64,000 nt of DNA, taken from Lytechinus variegatus. Its lineage: Eukaryota; Echinodermata; Echinoidea; Temnopleuroida; Toxopneustidae. The stretch is from contig NC_054757.1 of NCBI RefSeq assembly GCF_018143015.1, forward strand, positions 6,306,501-6,370,500, read 5' to 3'. The number at the start of each line of letters is the position of its first letter. Position 1 is the first letter of the stretch. Below, piece after piece: positions 35,450 through 48,800 of this stretch. The notes beneath the pieces were generated by a model. The model did no database searches. It was not told where the DNA came from and worked only from the letters and a program-made list of their open reading frames with translations. Position numbers and translations under genes: made by a program.

Positions 35450-36560
35450 TATACACACCTTCAGCCTTCTTCGTAATACACACATGCACTTCAACCCTCT
35501 TCTCAATGCACACGTCCGCACCCACCTTCAACCTTCTAAATACACACGCCCACACCCACCTTCAACCCTCTTCTAAATACACACGTCAACACCCACCTTC
35601 AACCCTCTTCTATATACACACATTCACACCCACCTTCAACCCTCTTCTAAATACACACACCCACCTTCAACCCTCTCTAAATACACACATCCACACCCAC
35701 ATTCAACCCTCTTCTCAATAGACACCCACACCCACCTTCAACCCTCGTCTAAATACACACATCCACAACCCCTTTAACCCTCTTCTAAATACACAGCCAC
35801 ACCCACCATCAACCCTCTTCTAAATACACACAACCACCTTCAACCCTCTTCTTAATACACACATTCACACCCACCTTCAACACTCTTCTAAACACACACA
35901 TCCACACCCACCTTCAACCCTCTTCTAAATACACACACCCACACCCACCTTCAACCCTCTTCTAAATACACACATCCACACCCACATTCAACCCTCTTCT
36001 AAATACACACATTCACACCCACCTTCAACCCTCTTCTAAATACACACACCCACCTTCAACCCTCTTCTAAATACACACACCCACCTTCAACCCTCTTCTA
36101 AATACACACACCCACAACCACCTTCAACCCTCTTCTAAATACACACCCACACACACCTTCAACCCTCTCTAAATACACACCCACCTTCAACCCTCTTCTA
36201 AATACACACACCCACAACCACCTTCAACCCTCTCTAAATACACACCCACCTTCAACCCTCTTCTAAATACACACACCCACAACCACCTTCAACCCTCTCT
36301 AAATACACACCCACCTTCAACCCTCTTCTAAATACACACATCCACACCCACCTTCAACCCTCTTCTCAATACACACACACCCACCTTCAACCCTCGTCTA
36401 AATACACACATCCACACCCCCTTTAACCCTCTTCTCAATACACACCCACCTTCAACCCTCTTCTAAATACACACACCCACAACCACCTTCAACCCTCTTC
36501 TCATTACACACACCCACACACACCTTCAACACTCTTCTAAATACACACATCCACACCAAC
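35450..36560. repeat. minisatellite, ~35-nt unit, about 30 copies
   Basis: Units of the type CCACCTTCAACCCTCTTC plus TAAATACACACATCCACAC, varying from about 27 to 37 nt through loss of ACACCC or TTC blocks. Some higher-order pairs recur near 36170-36310. Every reading frame (HTHLQPS-type) is repeat-derived. Confidence 0.96.
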
Positions 36561-37860
36561 CTTATTCAGCACTGTTTGTATTCATGATCAGGATACGTAA
36601 TCGCGTATCTCGCTGAAACAAAATAACGAAATTTGAATCTCGGGCATAATAATCTTTTCCTTTTCCTCTCCACCTCTTTCTTTTTTGTTGCTGTTGGCAA
36701 GCGGCTTGCTTCCGCGGAACCAAGGGAACCCCCTGGCTACGGCCCTGGGCTTGTTTTGGTCCATGCAAAGGAAAAATGTAATAATATTGCAAATGCTGAA
36801 TTCACTTTTACTACACGATCAAGATGATTTTCCGATTGCCTGCACAAAATAGTTATCCTAACATTTTGTCCTAAAATCATCCATATATATAGTTACTTGC
36901 TGACGTAAACGTAAATGTACCTTAACAAAAGTTCCAATTATGGACAGAATCATTTCCCGCGCATCGGTTTCTAATGTTCATTAGAAACCGAATTTTATTT
37001 TGGTGAATTAGCCAATTTCTGTGTAACATTACAATTTTATTTTATTTTTATCCTTCCGGAATTATGGGGGGAGGCAAAAATTTATGCCTCCCCAATATTT
37101 TCATCAGTGGGGGGCGATCGCCCTCTGCCCCCAGGCTCGACGCCTCTGTGTATGATCATTACTCAGTGGGTTTTTTTTAAAGAAAAGAAAAGCATTACCG
37201 AATAAGGGGGCAGTTCATCCTCAAATGTGTTTGAGGATGAACTTTTTGTTACAAAAAGAGAACAATTCCTCTGTTGTTAGATTTGAGTGCTAGATAAACA
37301 TGTACTCCAAATATAATTTAAATCATTAAACCTTTGCCAAATTATAGACAGGTTTCCACAAACTTATGCTGAAAGAATTATACCACATTATTGATTTGTA
37401 GGCCCACTTTATCATCTTAAACACAATAGAAGTACGATTTCAACCGGAATATTCATATTGTGATCACCAAGACTGTCAACTTACAAGTTCTGCAAAATTG
37501 TACAATTATGGTAATATCATACTATTTTAGGTGTGAAATTGTAATTTCCCAAATGGTGCAATAAGTTGCACATTCCAATATTGCTAACAATACACATAAT
37601 GAGCATAGTTAATGGAATATTTAACCCTATTTCCGAAGATGACTTTCCGGAAATGACATTCGCCTGTGCCCCTTCCATGCAGAATAATTAATCCATCAAT
37701 TACAAACATATTTTAGATAATACTCAATGAAATCCTTATTTGTTTTAAGCTAATTATCCCTGATTATTTGCACGCGTCGTCATAACAAGGCAGATATGTG
37801 GGTTCTTGTGAAAGCTGCCATCAATGCCTGTCATTTTAATTATACTATGACTAAATATAT
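36561..37860. other. non-coding, upstream of the MMP promoter
   Basis: TE scraps only: CCCCCTGGCTACGGCCCTGG near 36730-36750, a small hairpin TTCATCCTCAAATGTGTTTGAGGATGAA near 37213-37241, and a G-rich-tipped fragment at 37060-37150. Confidence 0.5.
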
Positions 37861-37872
37861 ATTTCCAAAAAC

Positions 37873-37880
37873 TATATAAA
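37873..37880 (+). promoter_or_regulatory. candidate TATA box of the MMP gene
   Basis: TATATAAA followed by a GC-richer stretch (CGTCGCGAGAAG) lies about 245 nt before the MMP start codon. This fits a start site near 37905 and a leader of roughly 215 nt if there is no 5' intron. It is the only TATA-like motif with this context just upstream. Confidence 0.5.
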
Positions 37881-38123
37881 CGTCGCGAGAAGTGCATAGG
37901 CTCTCAATCTCTTGTGATATATTTTGATGAGCCCATCGAAGAATAATATATCTCGTTTAAAACTAACTGGACTAGACTATAATTTGGAGTGTTAATTGCA
38001 CATGTGTTAAATACTTGCCTTAATTTTTTTCTTCATTTTATTCCGAAAAAGGAACAACTTTTAGTTTGTATTTACTGATTGAATAGAAATATAAGTATAC
38101 TACGTGTAGAAATTAAACAGGCA

Positions 38124-38222
38124 ATGACTTTGTCAGTGAATTTAGGGGTGATTTTCTTTATCACTTTTTTTATTGGAAGCGGATGGTCTGCTGATGTTAT
38201 TGATGATGAAGTTGGCGCGATG
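38124..38222 (+). CDS. MMP exon 1 (signal peptide)
   Basis: ATG starts [20 protein letters not shown], a clear hydrophobic signal peptide, with likely cleavage near WSA|D. A phase-0 end is needed. The best donor is ATG|GCAAGT (GC type) at 38223; GAA|GTTGGC and ATT|GTTCTC are weaker in-phase options. The exon end is therefore less certain than the others. Confidence 0.75.
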
Positions 38223-41200
38223 GCAAGTATTGTTCTCATAATTTTTTACTTTGATTTTAATCAATTTCAGTGATTTGGATTTTCAATTATTGATCCTATC
38301 TATTTCCAGCCAGAGAAATAATCATTTATACTGGATAAAAAATAACATTTGATGATAAGATCTATGTGTGAGCAAGTTGGCGCGATTGTATATTGTTCTT
38401 ATGATTTTTACCTTGATATTTTATCAGTTTTGGTGATTTGGATTTTCAATTATTTGATCCTATTTATTTACAAAATTTGATGAGATCTATTTGTGAGCAG
38501 TAATGTTATATTGGTCTTTTATTCTTTGTGAAGAAATTGTATATGTTTCCCTGTGTGAAAAGTAAATCAGCGTAATTATAAACGCCAATTTATTCTAAAT
38601 CAACTCTATTCATCGATTGCATCGACAACTATAATATTGAGATAAATATGTAGATACTCGTACTTATTGCCATTTCTTTTTTAATAATATTTTTTCTGTA
38701 TACAATCCTTAATTGTGCGTCAAGTCCCTCACACGTGGTGCACAAAATGATAATATGATAGTGGAGCGTTGTAGCCCAGTGGATTAGTCTCTGGACTTTG
38801 AAACATAGGGTCGTGGGTTCGATTCCCAACTATGGCGTAATTGATCCACAATGTGCTGCACTCCACCCAGGTGAGGTAAAATGGGTACCTGGCAGGAATT
38901 TATTCCTTGAAACGCAGCGCGCGTAACAGCTGCACTGCTAAAGCCAGGGTATTTATGCTGCATATACTGTAGAGCGCTTAGAGACTTCTCACAAAGTAAG
39001 TGTTAAGCGCTATATAAGAAAGTATAATTATCATTATTATCTCACTTTTCGAACCGCTGTTGGCATTACTCTTTCGTTTCATCGCGTTGACTATTTTGTG
39101 TTTTTTTTATTCAAAAGCAATCGCAATAAAGTAAAATCAGATATATATTCATATATATAACTTACTGGATTTTTTCCGACAAGTAAAATACAACTAGAAG
39201 TTAACTGACTTTATCACAGCGTAAATTTTTACACATTTCTTGAATGTGGTGAAATTGGAAGCTCATGTCATGTTCTAACTTTTAGAAAAAAAAATGGTCT
39301 CGCTTCAGCGGTTTTCAATAGACAATGTATTACGTAACAGTGATACTTGTCAGCATATTCTAAGTTTGCATGCTGCACTGCTGTATGTTTTGCACTGTCT
39401 TGCAAATCAATCGCCGTTGATCGTTTGGATTCTGACCAGGAAAGTATCCATGATCTAACAAAGCTCATCAAATCTCAACTCAACCGTATACAGGTTCAGG
39501 CGAGCAAAAGCAGTCCAATTCAAATTTGATTATGAGAAATGCACACTGATGGAGACAACAGGTCATGACTTTTTCATGCCTAATTCCAACAATTGCATCG
39601 TTTTCATTATTATTTTTGTTATTAAGTTACTGGCGTCAAGTTATATTTAATTCCCTGAAAATGTATTTGCTAAAAAAAAAAAAATTCTACTGGTTATGTT
39701 CGCTGTCGCAAATTGTGATACTCCTGTGGTTTACCTTCATTGTACAGCTTTTAAAAAGTTTTAGTAAATAATGATAGTAATAATAGCCAACCTTTATAAA
39801 GCGCTTTTCCCTAAAAGGATCAAAGCGCGTTACAGCATATTATTACCCCGGTAATTGGATTCTTTTCAACCCCCCACGAAAAGTGCACAATTTTCACTCC
39901 CTGGGGAGCATTCCTTGCATTCATCGCAGCCTCATTATGGCGCTGGCAAAATCAAACATACAAAATCTTTCGCATCCTACCGGGTACCCATTTAGCACCT
40001 GGGTGGAGAGTGGCAAAGTGAGGATTAACGCCTTGCTAAAGGACGCTAGACCGCGGTAGTCTACAAATGTAGACCCACATCTGCAGTGTGTGCACCTCAG
40101 CTGATTCAACGAGTCTGCATAGCAGAGTAGGTCTACTGAGGCTGCAGAAGTCGCTTGCCCTTTCAGGCTGGTTTGCTTCGCAAACCAGCAGATCCCACGT
40201 CACGAGCCATTCAGAGTCTGTATAGCAGACTAAGACCGCGGTGGGATTCGAACACACGACCCTCTAATTAAGGCTAGAGTCAGAACAACTACACCACGGC
40301 TCTTCCAAGGCTCTTTCTCTTGTACTCGTAAATCATTCAAAATTAATGTTCTTTAAGGTTTGTGCGTTGATTCCCCTATCATTTATCTTTTTTTTCTAAA
40401 AAAAAACTTATTTCCGGATGTTTCTTGCCCTTCAGAACATTTTTAACTTTGTGATTTGATGAGCCTAGATAGATCAGGGAACTGCCCTTGATCAGATCTT
40501 AACATACTAAGTACAATGCAGAAATACATCAGTGCTGCAAACTTGGAATGGACTGCATCACGTAACATTACCTTTAACAGAGAGTGCGTTCAAAACCGCT
40601 GAAGCGAGACCAATACAATTTTCATAGAATTTAGAACATGAAATCACATTTCTAGACCTGTAATTTTAATTTAAAATACTATCATTACATATTGGAATTC
40701 ATTCAGCCTTATATTATTATGCCCGAGGGACATTTTTTTTCTGGTACGCGCTGTAATTAAGAACACACTTTGATGTAGGCTATAAGCAGGACGGATTTGT
40801 TTTAAGAAATGACTTGCAAAGAAAAATCATTTATGGTGAACACTTTTCCGATCGAACTTTCTGACAAGCAAAAAATATAGACCAATTGGCCCGTATTCTG
40901 ATGGCAGTTTTAACTTAATTTCAGGTTTAACGTTGTGATTTAAGTATGGATAGCCAATTGTTACATAAAACACTAACAGTAAATACTTCAGCCCATTTGG
41001 CTCTCAAATCATTCATAATTGTATAAATATATGATTGTAATCACCATCGATGAATCAGGACAGAGCACAGTAAACATAAGAAACATGCAACTCCATAAAA
41101 ATGTTGATACTTATGGCTTCCCATACTAAACCACAACCTGAGTTTAAGTTAAGCCCGACTTCAAAGTACGGGCCATTTTCGTTAACCAAAATATTGATAT

Positions 41201-44200
41201 GCAACGGAAAAGGGGGTTGGTGAGTTGGTAGGTAAGGGGCGGGGGACGGGGCAAGGCCCGCTCGACTAGTCCAGGTATGGGGCCATTATACTGATCAGAA
41301 AATGACCCGCGAATAATAGGTTAGGTGTGACCCCAAGACGACCGTAACGATATTTTTTTATTCACGTAAATCTGACAGGGGTTATTGTAAGAACTACTTT
41401 TCTTCATTTTTACTTCTCTTTTTTATCCAACGAAACCAGAAATTCCTCAACACTTTTGGATACCTTAAAGATTCAGACATGGTAGGTGGATTGGCAACCA
41501 GTCAAGAGGTACAAAGCGCATCGCTTCGACGCTTCCAGAAGTTTGTAAAAATCAATGTAACAGGTTGGTTTCTTATCATTATTATTTCATTTAGCCCCCC
41601 CCCCTTCCCAAAATTTTATTTCCCCTTTGTCTTGATTATATAATGGTAATTTTGTTGATTACATATTATAATAATAATAATACTAATGATAATAATAATA
41701 TTATTATTATCATCATTACGATTGTTATCATATTTCCACAGATACTTGCATTTTCTCTTTTTTACCATATGTCAATGAATTTTGGTTTGGAATAGGATGT
41801 TCTGTAAATTTAGATTTTCTCAGTTATGTTCAACTGTAAAGTAAATGTATGTTATGGTTTATGTTGATTTTGATACATGCGAATTCGAATAATTACCATA
41901 AACCATGATTATAATAACAATGGTGATATCACCATTATTATTCATAATAGCTTTATATGGGGAAGGAAGAAAGAACAAATATTTAAATTACATGTAGACG
42001 GTGTAAATGTATAATCGAATTGATAACCATGTAATTCAATTTAAAAAAACGAGGCCACCTTCAAGATGTTTCTTACCCCCCCAAAAAAAATTAATGTGTT
42101 ATGGTGCCTCCCAAGGGGATACAAAACGCAACGATTACTAAACCCGACTTTTAGCTCCAGCTGCCACATAAGTCCGTTCTCCATTTAGATTCAACACATC
42201 AATCCAATCGTATGATCACAGACTTGTCATTGCCACTGATTATAATTATAAGGTATTCATATTTTGAAGGATTTTTTATCCGTCCTCAAACAAAATAATA
42301 GGAATTTTGGACGATACAACCTACAACATGATGAACACCCCTCGGTGCGGATTATCCGATGTCGACCCCGATAACCCGGATAACGATCCGAACTCGGATT
42401 CGCTGGAGAGCCTCGCAGCTAGGCGTAGAAAAAGATACGTACTCACTGGTAACAAATGGGAAAGGAACGATCTCAAGTGGCGCCTTAATGACGGAACGAG
42501 CGACCTTGAAAGAACCCACGTAACAAATATTATGAATAATGCCCTCCAGGTATGCTTTTCATGACGATGAATATGATCATGGATGATGATAAATATGATG
42601 ATGATGATGATGAAAATGAAAACAAAAATCACAGTAGCTAGTAGCGGTGATGAAAATTATCATGAATAGTCACCACGATCGTCATTGTCATTAAACCTTT
42701 ACACGGTGAAAATCTTTATTCTAGATCCATAAGTTGCCACATAAGGTGCTTCATTTGTTTTATTTTGTTTTCTTTTTTAAACCGTAATCACCCCTCAAGG
42801 GGAACATTCCTCCCACTAAAAGACTATAACTGCTTCTTTTTTATTCATTTTTACAAAAATAATTTACAAAATGAATTGAACCGTTATCAGGGGCGGATCC
42901 AGCTGTTTATAAAGGGGGGTTGGGGTGGTATGCGAGGGAGCGTAGCGACCGAGTCCAAGCGAGCGGAGCGAGTGAGGGGGGAGGGTGTGGGAGGATGGTG
43001 TCCCCCCTCCCACAGTAGGAAAATTTTTTGAAAATCTGTGTGTGAAAATGGCGTTTTCTTGCATCTAAAACACCACTATTTTTGGTATAGAGGTCGTTGC
43101 CAAATTAACCCCCATGAAAATTTGTAAAATTAAGTTGCATTTTCCTGCAATGTAAGGCCAGTTAACAACACAGATAAAAAGAATTGGGGGCCTTGGAATA
43201 ATAATAAATGAAATAAATACATAGAAATAGAATAAAATAAAGTTACAAGTTAAAAAAAAGATAAGATTTAAAAAAATGGTCCCCGGATTTTTTTCTTTTT
43301 GTGTTTTTTTTTTGGGGGGGTTGCAACCCCCCAACCCCCCCCCCTCTTGATCCGCTTCTTGTTATGATAACGAAAGAATAACATTCCTCTGAAATTATAT
43401 TAAACTTTAATGATCATGCAAATGTATACCTACGTTAAAGTGATTGGCTAACATTGATTTGACTTTTTAAAAATCTGAGCTAGAAGGTCACACTTGTCAC
43501 CTGTATCTGTGATATGTTACAAAAATGAAGCCCAGAAAAAACCACGTCCGAAAATAATTATTTAGTGCTTCAAAAAGTGAAATATAAAGAAACCGGAAAC
43601 ACCATCTTAAGTTCATCCCATACACTTGTGTGTTCTGTTTAAGCGTCTTTAAGACGCCTAATTACAAAATCAGGATTTGCCTTGTATTTTTAGCTTTTCA
43701 CTCTCAATAATGGTTGCTTTCAGGGTTTTTTTTAGTTCTAATACATGTACTTGTACACATGTTTTATCTTGGTTTGAGAATTTTTTAGATCGACTGCTCA
43801 CAAAGTTAAATAATACCTTTAAAATATAGTTGTTTTTAAACGATTTTTGATACATAGTACTGGGAAGATGCCTCTGCTTTGGATATTACTGAGGGAACCG
43901 GCAGTGACGCGGAGATCCAAGTATCATTCGAAGATGGCGCACACGGTGACAATGCTCCTTTTGATGGGCCCGGTGGTACGCTTGCGCATGCGTACTACCC
44001 GACATCTCCCCCAGTTAGCATCGCGGGCGACGCCCACTTTGATGACGGTGAAACTTTTACGGATGGTTCAAGTTCAGGTAAACCATTATTGTATTTTAAG
44101 AGACATTCGGTGAAAAGGTTGCTTCGGAAATGGAAGTAACGATAATGATATTAACTCTACCCTCCCAGTAGCATGCGGGGGGGTGTCATAGAGGCATTGT

Positions 44201-45847
44201 CCCAATTATTATTGTTTTGCGACCCAGCATTTTCCTTTACTAGGTCTACTTTTTTTTTCGTTTTCATCGATCTCTTGTATTTGACATTAGTTTATTTATA
44301 ACTTAAAAAATCACATGGGCGGTCACCATGTGACCTTCTTATAGGCACAGGGCCTTTGGAACGATTTTTTTTTCAGTGGGGTGCTGATATGGGCTGCAAT
44401 ATCTCCTAAAAGGTGGGAGACACACTTCAGTTTTCCATTGTTCTTTTATACACATACACACACACACATGCAAGGGTACCCCCACACACACATCCACAAT
44501 CACATACAATGTAATATATCGTATAGCTCCTTCATGAGATCGTGATGCTTCCGCGTCAAGTCCGACACCTCCGGGTAGTTACCGTGTTCACATCGTATAG
44601 ATCCGTTAAGCGAAAAATCTGACTGGCGAATTATAACGGTGTCGATCATTAAAGTATTATCACGGATCTTGCGGTGAAAGCACTGAAGATGTTTTTCCTT
44701 CTTCAGGCGGTAAATGGCGTTTGAACACGGTCACTTCAAACCTCTAAAACCGCCACGAAAAATTAATTTTAATAAGTTTCGCCACTATTTCCCTTCTTTT
44801 AAAATAGTTCGAATTTTTTTTTCAGGAATAAACCTGTTACAGGTTGCCACACACGAGTTCGGACACAGCTTGGGTCTCGACCATTCTGATGTTAGGGGTG
44901 CCGTGATGTTTCCCTTCTATTTAGGTTACAATGCGACTTTTGCTCTTGATCGTGATGACATCGCCGGTATACAAGCTATATATGGTACGCATTCATTTCA
45001 TTAAGCTTTACACTATCGATATATGAAATTAAATTCGATTCAGATTTTTACGTGAGTTTCAAAGTAATCAAAATCTTGATATCAAGAAATAATATTCAAT
45101 TACACAAAATGATGTTCTTGACATTCATTTGGGAAACAGGTCTTGACATTGAAAAATAATTATGAGGCCCTACTTCAGAAATTAAAAAAAATCCTGGTTA
45201 CAAAGTCATATACACTGTAAAAACTGCGGTGTTAAAACTGACACCAATTGGTGTTAATAGAGGACCACACCCTGAGGTGTTAAAGTTACACCCTAGAGAT
45301 TAAACGTAACACCAAAGAATGTACATGTAACAATAAAAGTGTTGTAATAACACCTATAGGTGTAAAACTAACACCACCAATTTAACACCGGTGTAAAATA
45401 ACTGGTGTGGTCCTCTATGTACACCGGTTAACACCACAGTTTTTGCTGGGTATGGCCAAAACAAGAACTAGATTCCCTTTGACACAATCAAGGCTCCACA
45501 CTATTTCTCCCTTTTAATGATTGTTTTTATCTGCAGGCGTAAACACTAATGATCCTGAGCAGCCTGATGGATCAGGCGCCGATTGTTTCCCTATAACCAT
45601 AACATGGGCGACGAGTACTCAAGATGGCAGGCATTATCTATGCAACGGTGAGATACATCGATATATTAATATATTCTTCTTTTCCTCCTCTTCTTCTTTT
45701 TCTTCTTCTTCCTCTTCTTTTCTTCGTCTTCTTCTTCTTCTTCCTCCGTCTTCTTCTTTTTCTTCCTCTTGTTCTTCTGTTGGTTGGCGATTAGTCGTAT
45801 TTGACTATTGTCGCCACTCACTTTATTTCACCTCTTATAATGTTATT

Positions 45848-45895
<48 letters not shown>

Positions 45896-48800
45896 AATAA
45901 ATTTTACCAGTCAGCACGGTAGGCCTACATTTTTCGAACATGCCGAGGTATAGGTGTCACCGGGTGGACGTTTGTTGTTAAGTCAATATGAAAAAGGAAC
46001 ACACTAAAAAAAAATACATGGAACAAATTTCAGATTATATATATATATATATATATGTGTGTGTATATATATATATTTATAGTAAATAGTGGTAGTAAAA
46101 TACGAGCTGTGATTGGCTGGATTTGTACCACGTGACCTCCCTTCAAAAAGTTATATTGTACATATGTACAATATAACTTTCGATTTTTGGATGGCAAAAT
46201 CCATGATGGGGGGCTTAGATTAAGGGATCTATTTACTATAATAAATAGTGAACGTTCTATCATACAATATTACTGGACTATATGAACTCCAAATATAAAA
46301 TTATCCCTCGTGCAAGCCTATTTCACCTCGGCCTTCGGCCTCGGTGAAATAAACCTGCACTCGGGATAATTTTATATTTGTCGTACATATAATCCAGTAT
46401 ATTGTACAATAGATTGTACACTATTTATATAATATATCTAAGATTTTGATTTTTACTATCTGAAATAAGAGGAATTGAGAGTGGAGTGAGATAAGTTAGT
46501 AAACGAAAAGTTAGATTAAACACTGGCCAAATCCTTAGAGAGATAGATGTTGGTTAGGATTAAGAACTATATTCGTGTAATTATTTTTAGCCTATTCCAA
46601 TATTAGCAACTCTAAATTACACTTTCCTCAATTCCATCCTCGATTCAAAACTGCGGTCTACTTTCAGTGAACATTATTGTTCCCATCCTTATCTTTTAGG
46701 GTGAAATATGTTAGTATACGGACAAAAATAATCTAGAACCAAAGTGCACAGAAATTATTTCCCCCTTGACATTTGCTGATTACTTACCAAAAAATCATAT
46801 GCTATAAACCGAAATTATATTTGTCTCTACATCAATTCATGCCTACTCTGTTTATATTAACAGCCACATACTGTTATAGAATGTCCAGTAACACAATTGA
46901 TGCCGGGTATCCTAAACGGATCCAAGAAGACTTTCCCGGACTACCCGATGGTCCGGATGCTTCTTTCTACTACCCGACCTCTGGAAAAACATACGTCTTT
47001 AAGGTACGAGTAAAGATTGTTTTTTTACCGCAATAATTTTTTCAAATCTGGAGAAAAAAATATCAGTTAAGCATCAAATCAATAATTCGCCATGTTGACT
47101 TCGGAAGAGGTGTAAATGCAACGATGAAAGAAATCTTTTATTATTAAAAGATAAAAAAAATGAAATAGATTTTATTTATCCATTGCACAATATGAGAAAT
47201 ACGTGAACTATGTAGGTCCTTTGTGGCGCACTCTGTAACATAGAAGGTTTAACTGACATTATTTTGTAATTGGATGATGCGTACCCATGAAATCAATCAC
47301 TCTTTAATGAGAAAGTCGTAAAATAGTTTGTTCCACCTTTTACCCATCAAAACTTTCCTCTTCCTCATCGTTTCTATGTAGATCATATCCATGAATTCAT
47401 TGACAATATTTCTTGATTTTTTATAATATAGTTTTTTTTAATTATTTTTGGGGGCAAACCAGATGGTGGTTTAAATATTTACAAATTCTAGGCAATTTTA
47501 AAGGATCGAGGTAATTTCATTTGATCAAACGACCTGTAAGTTTATATTTCATGTCGAATTTAATTCTGTTACCCAGTATTTGAAATATAGACATTATGGA
47601 TTTTTTTAAGGATAAAATGTAATAATCATCTAAATCATTCATCCATACAGGGAAGTGAAGTCTGGCGCATGTCAAACCAAAGCATCGACTCCGGATATCC
47701 CAAAAGTATTGAATCCGAGTTTCCCGGTATACCGAGTGACTTGTCCGCTGCATATATCTGGCATACCAACAATAAAATCTACTTTGTGAAAGGTAATACA
47801 ATTTACGTTTGTTCAATTACTAACTTATTAGTTTTAATAAAAATAACAAGGGCCATTCGGGTTGCTGACCTAATATTGCGCATACAATATACATTAGTAA
47901 ATTTTTTTCAATAAATATCGTTGCACTTGGTTATTAATTTACATATTTTCTTTGGAAATATTTGTAAATTTGACTTTCACGCTCCTCTAATAACACTTGC
48001 ATAATATATTAATAGTGTAATAAATAGCTTTCCCTCAGTCCGTACAAAAATACTCGTAAAATAAGTTTGAAATACCCAATGCAGGAGTATAAGAATAATA
48101 TTAAGAACAAAAAAAAAGAGAATGATGAAACGAGGACTTAAGTATGGAACGAATGTGTTTGAAAAACGTTCTTTTATGATTGATATCAATCACCGAATAT
48201 TGATTAAGAAAATTTCGGAATCCAACTTTTTAAATGATGAATTGTGATAAAATGTGCAACTGCAATTTTCAAATCATCTCGTTAGGAAAGTATTATATCC
48301 GGTCCTAATACTCGTCGCAATGTTATTGTTCAATTCTAGCGATCTCTTCTTTTCCTCCTCTTCTACTTATATATATATATATTGCCTTATCTGGCAACAA
48401 AACTTTGACTTTCTTCTTTCCTATTTTTTTCTTTGCCTCTGCCTATATTATTTCTACATGCCCCCAGTTTTTCTAAGCTTTTATTTCATTTTCTTCTTTC
48501 CTTTCTTATATTATTAATGATTATAACCTTTCTTTTTTATATCTCCCTTTGTAAGTCGAAGAGATTAAAATTCCCATGATCAATAATGCAATTTTATAGT
48601 CTATATTTTTTTTCTTTGCAGTTTTTATTCGTCATAAAAATAATCAAAGTATACAAAACATATCGTTGCACTTCAATAAAAAAGGACATTGTATAAGTAC
48701 ATACAACATAATCTTGATTTACAAGAAAATTGTACCCTAGCGCTGCCGACAGGACGATCTATCAACCGAAGAAGAAAGGGGGTACGGTAATACCCAACGG

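Larger units (their letters stand above)
39262..40642. mobile_element. long-arm foldback transposon carrying nested insertions
   Basis: Arms of about 200 nt (39262-39480 and 40435-40642) are complementary: GGTCTCGCTTCAGCGGTTTT against AAAACCGCTGAAGCGAGACC, ATTACGTAACAGTG against the CATCACGTAACATTACC region, and AAAGCTCATCAAATCTCAA against TTTGATGAGCC. A SINE and a further small element sit in its middle. Confidence 0.8.

Noticed and set aside
35506..35721. 71-residue frame rich in HTHLQPS
   Set aside because: Translation of the minisatellite; no gene structure.
45648..45922. Extension of the MMP exon 6 frame into SSSFSSSS
   Set aside because: CTT microsatellite after a good GTGAGA donor; the hemopexin domain resumes only in exon 7.
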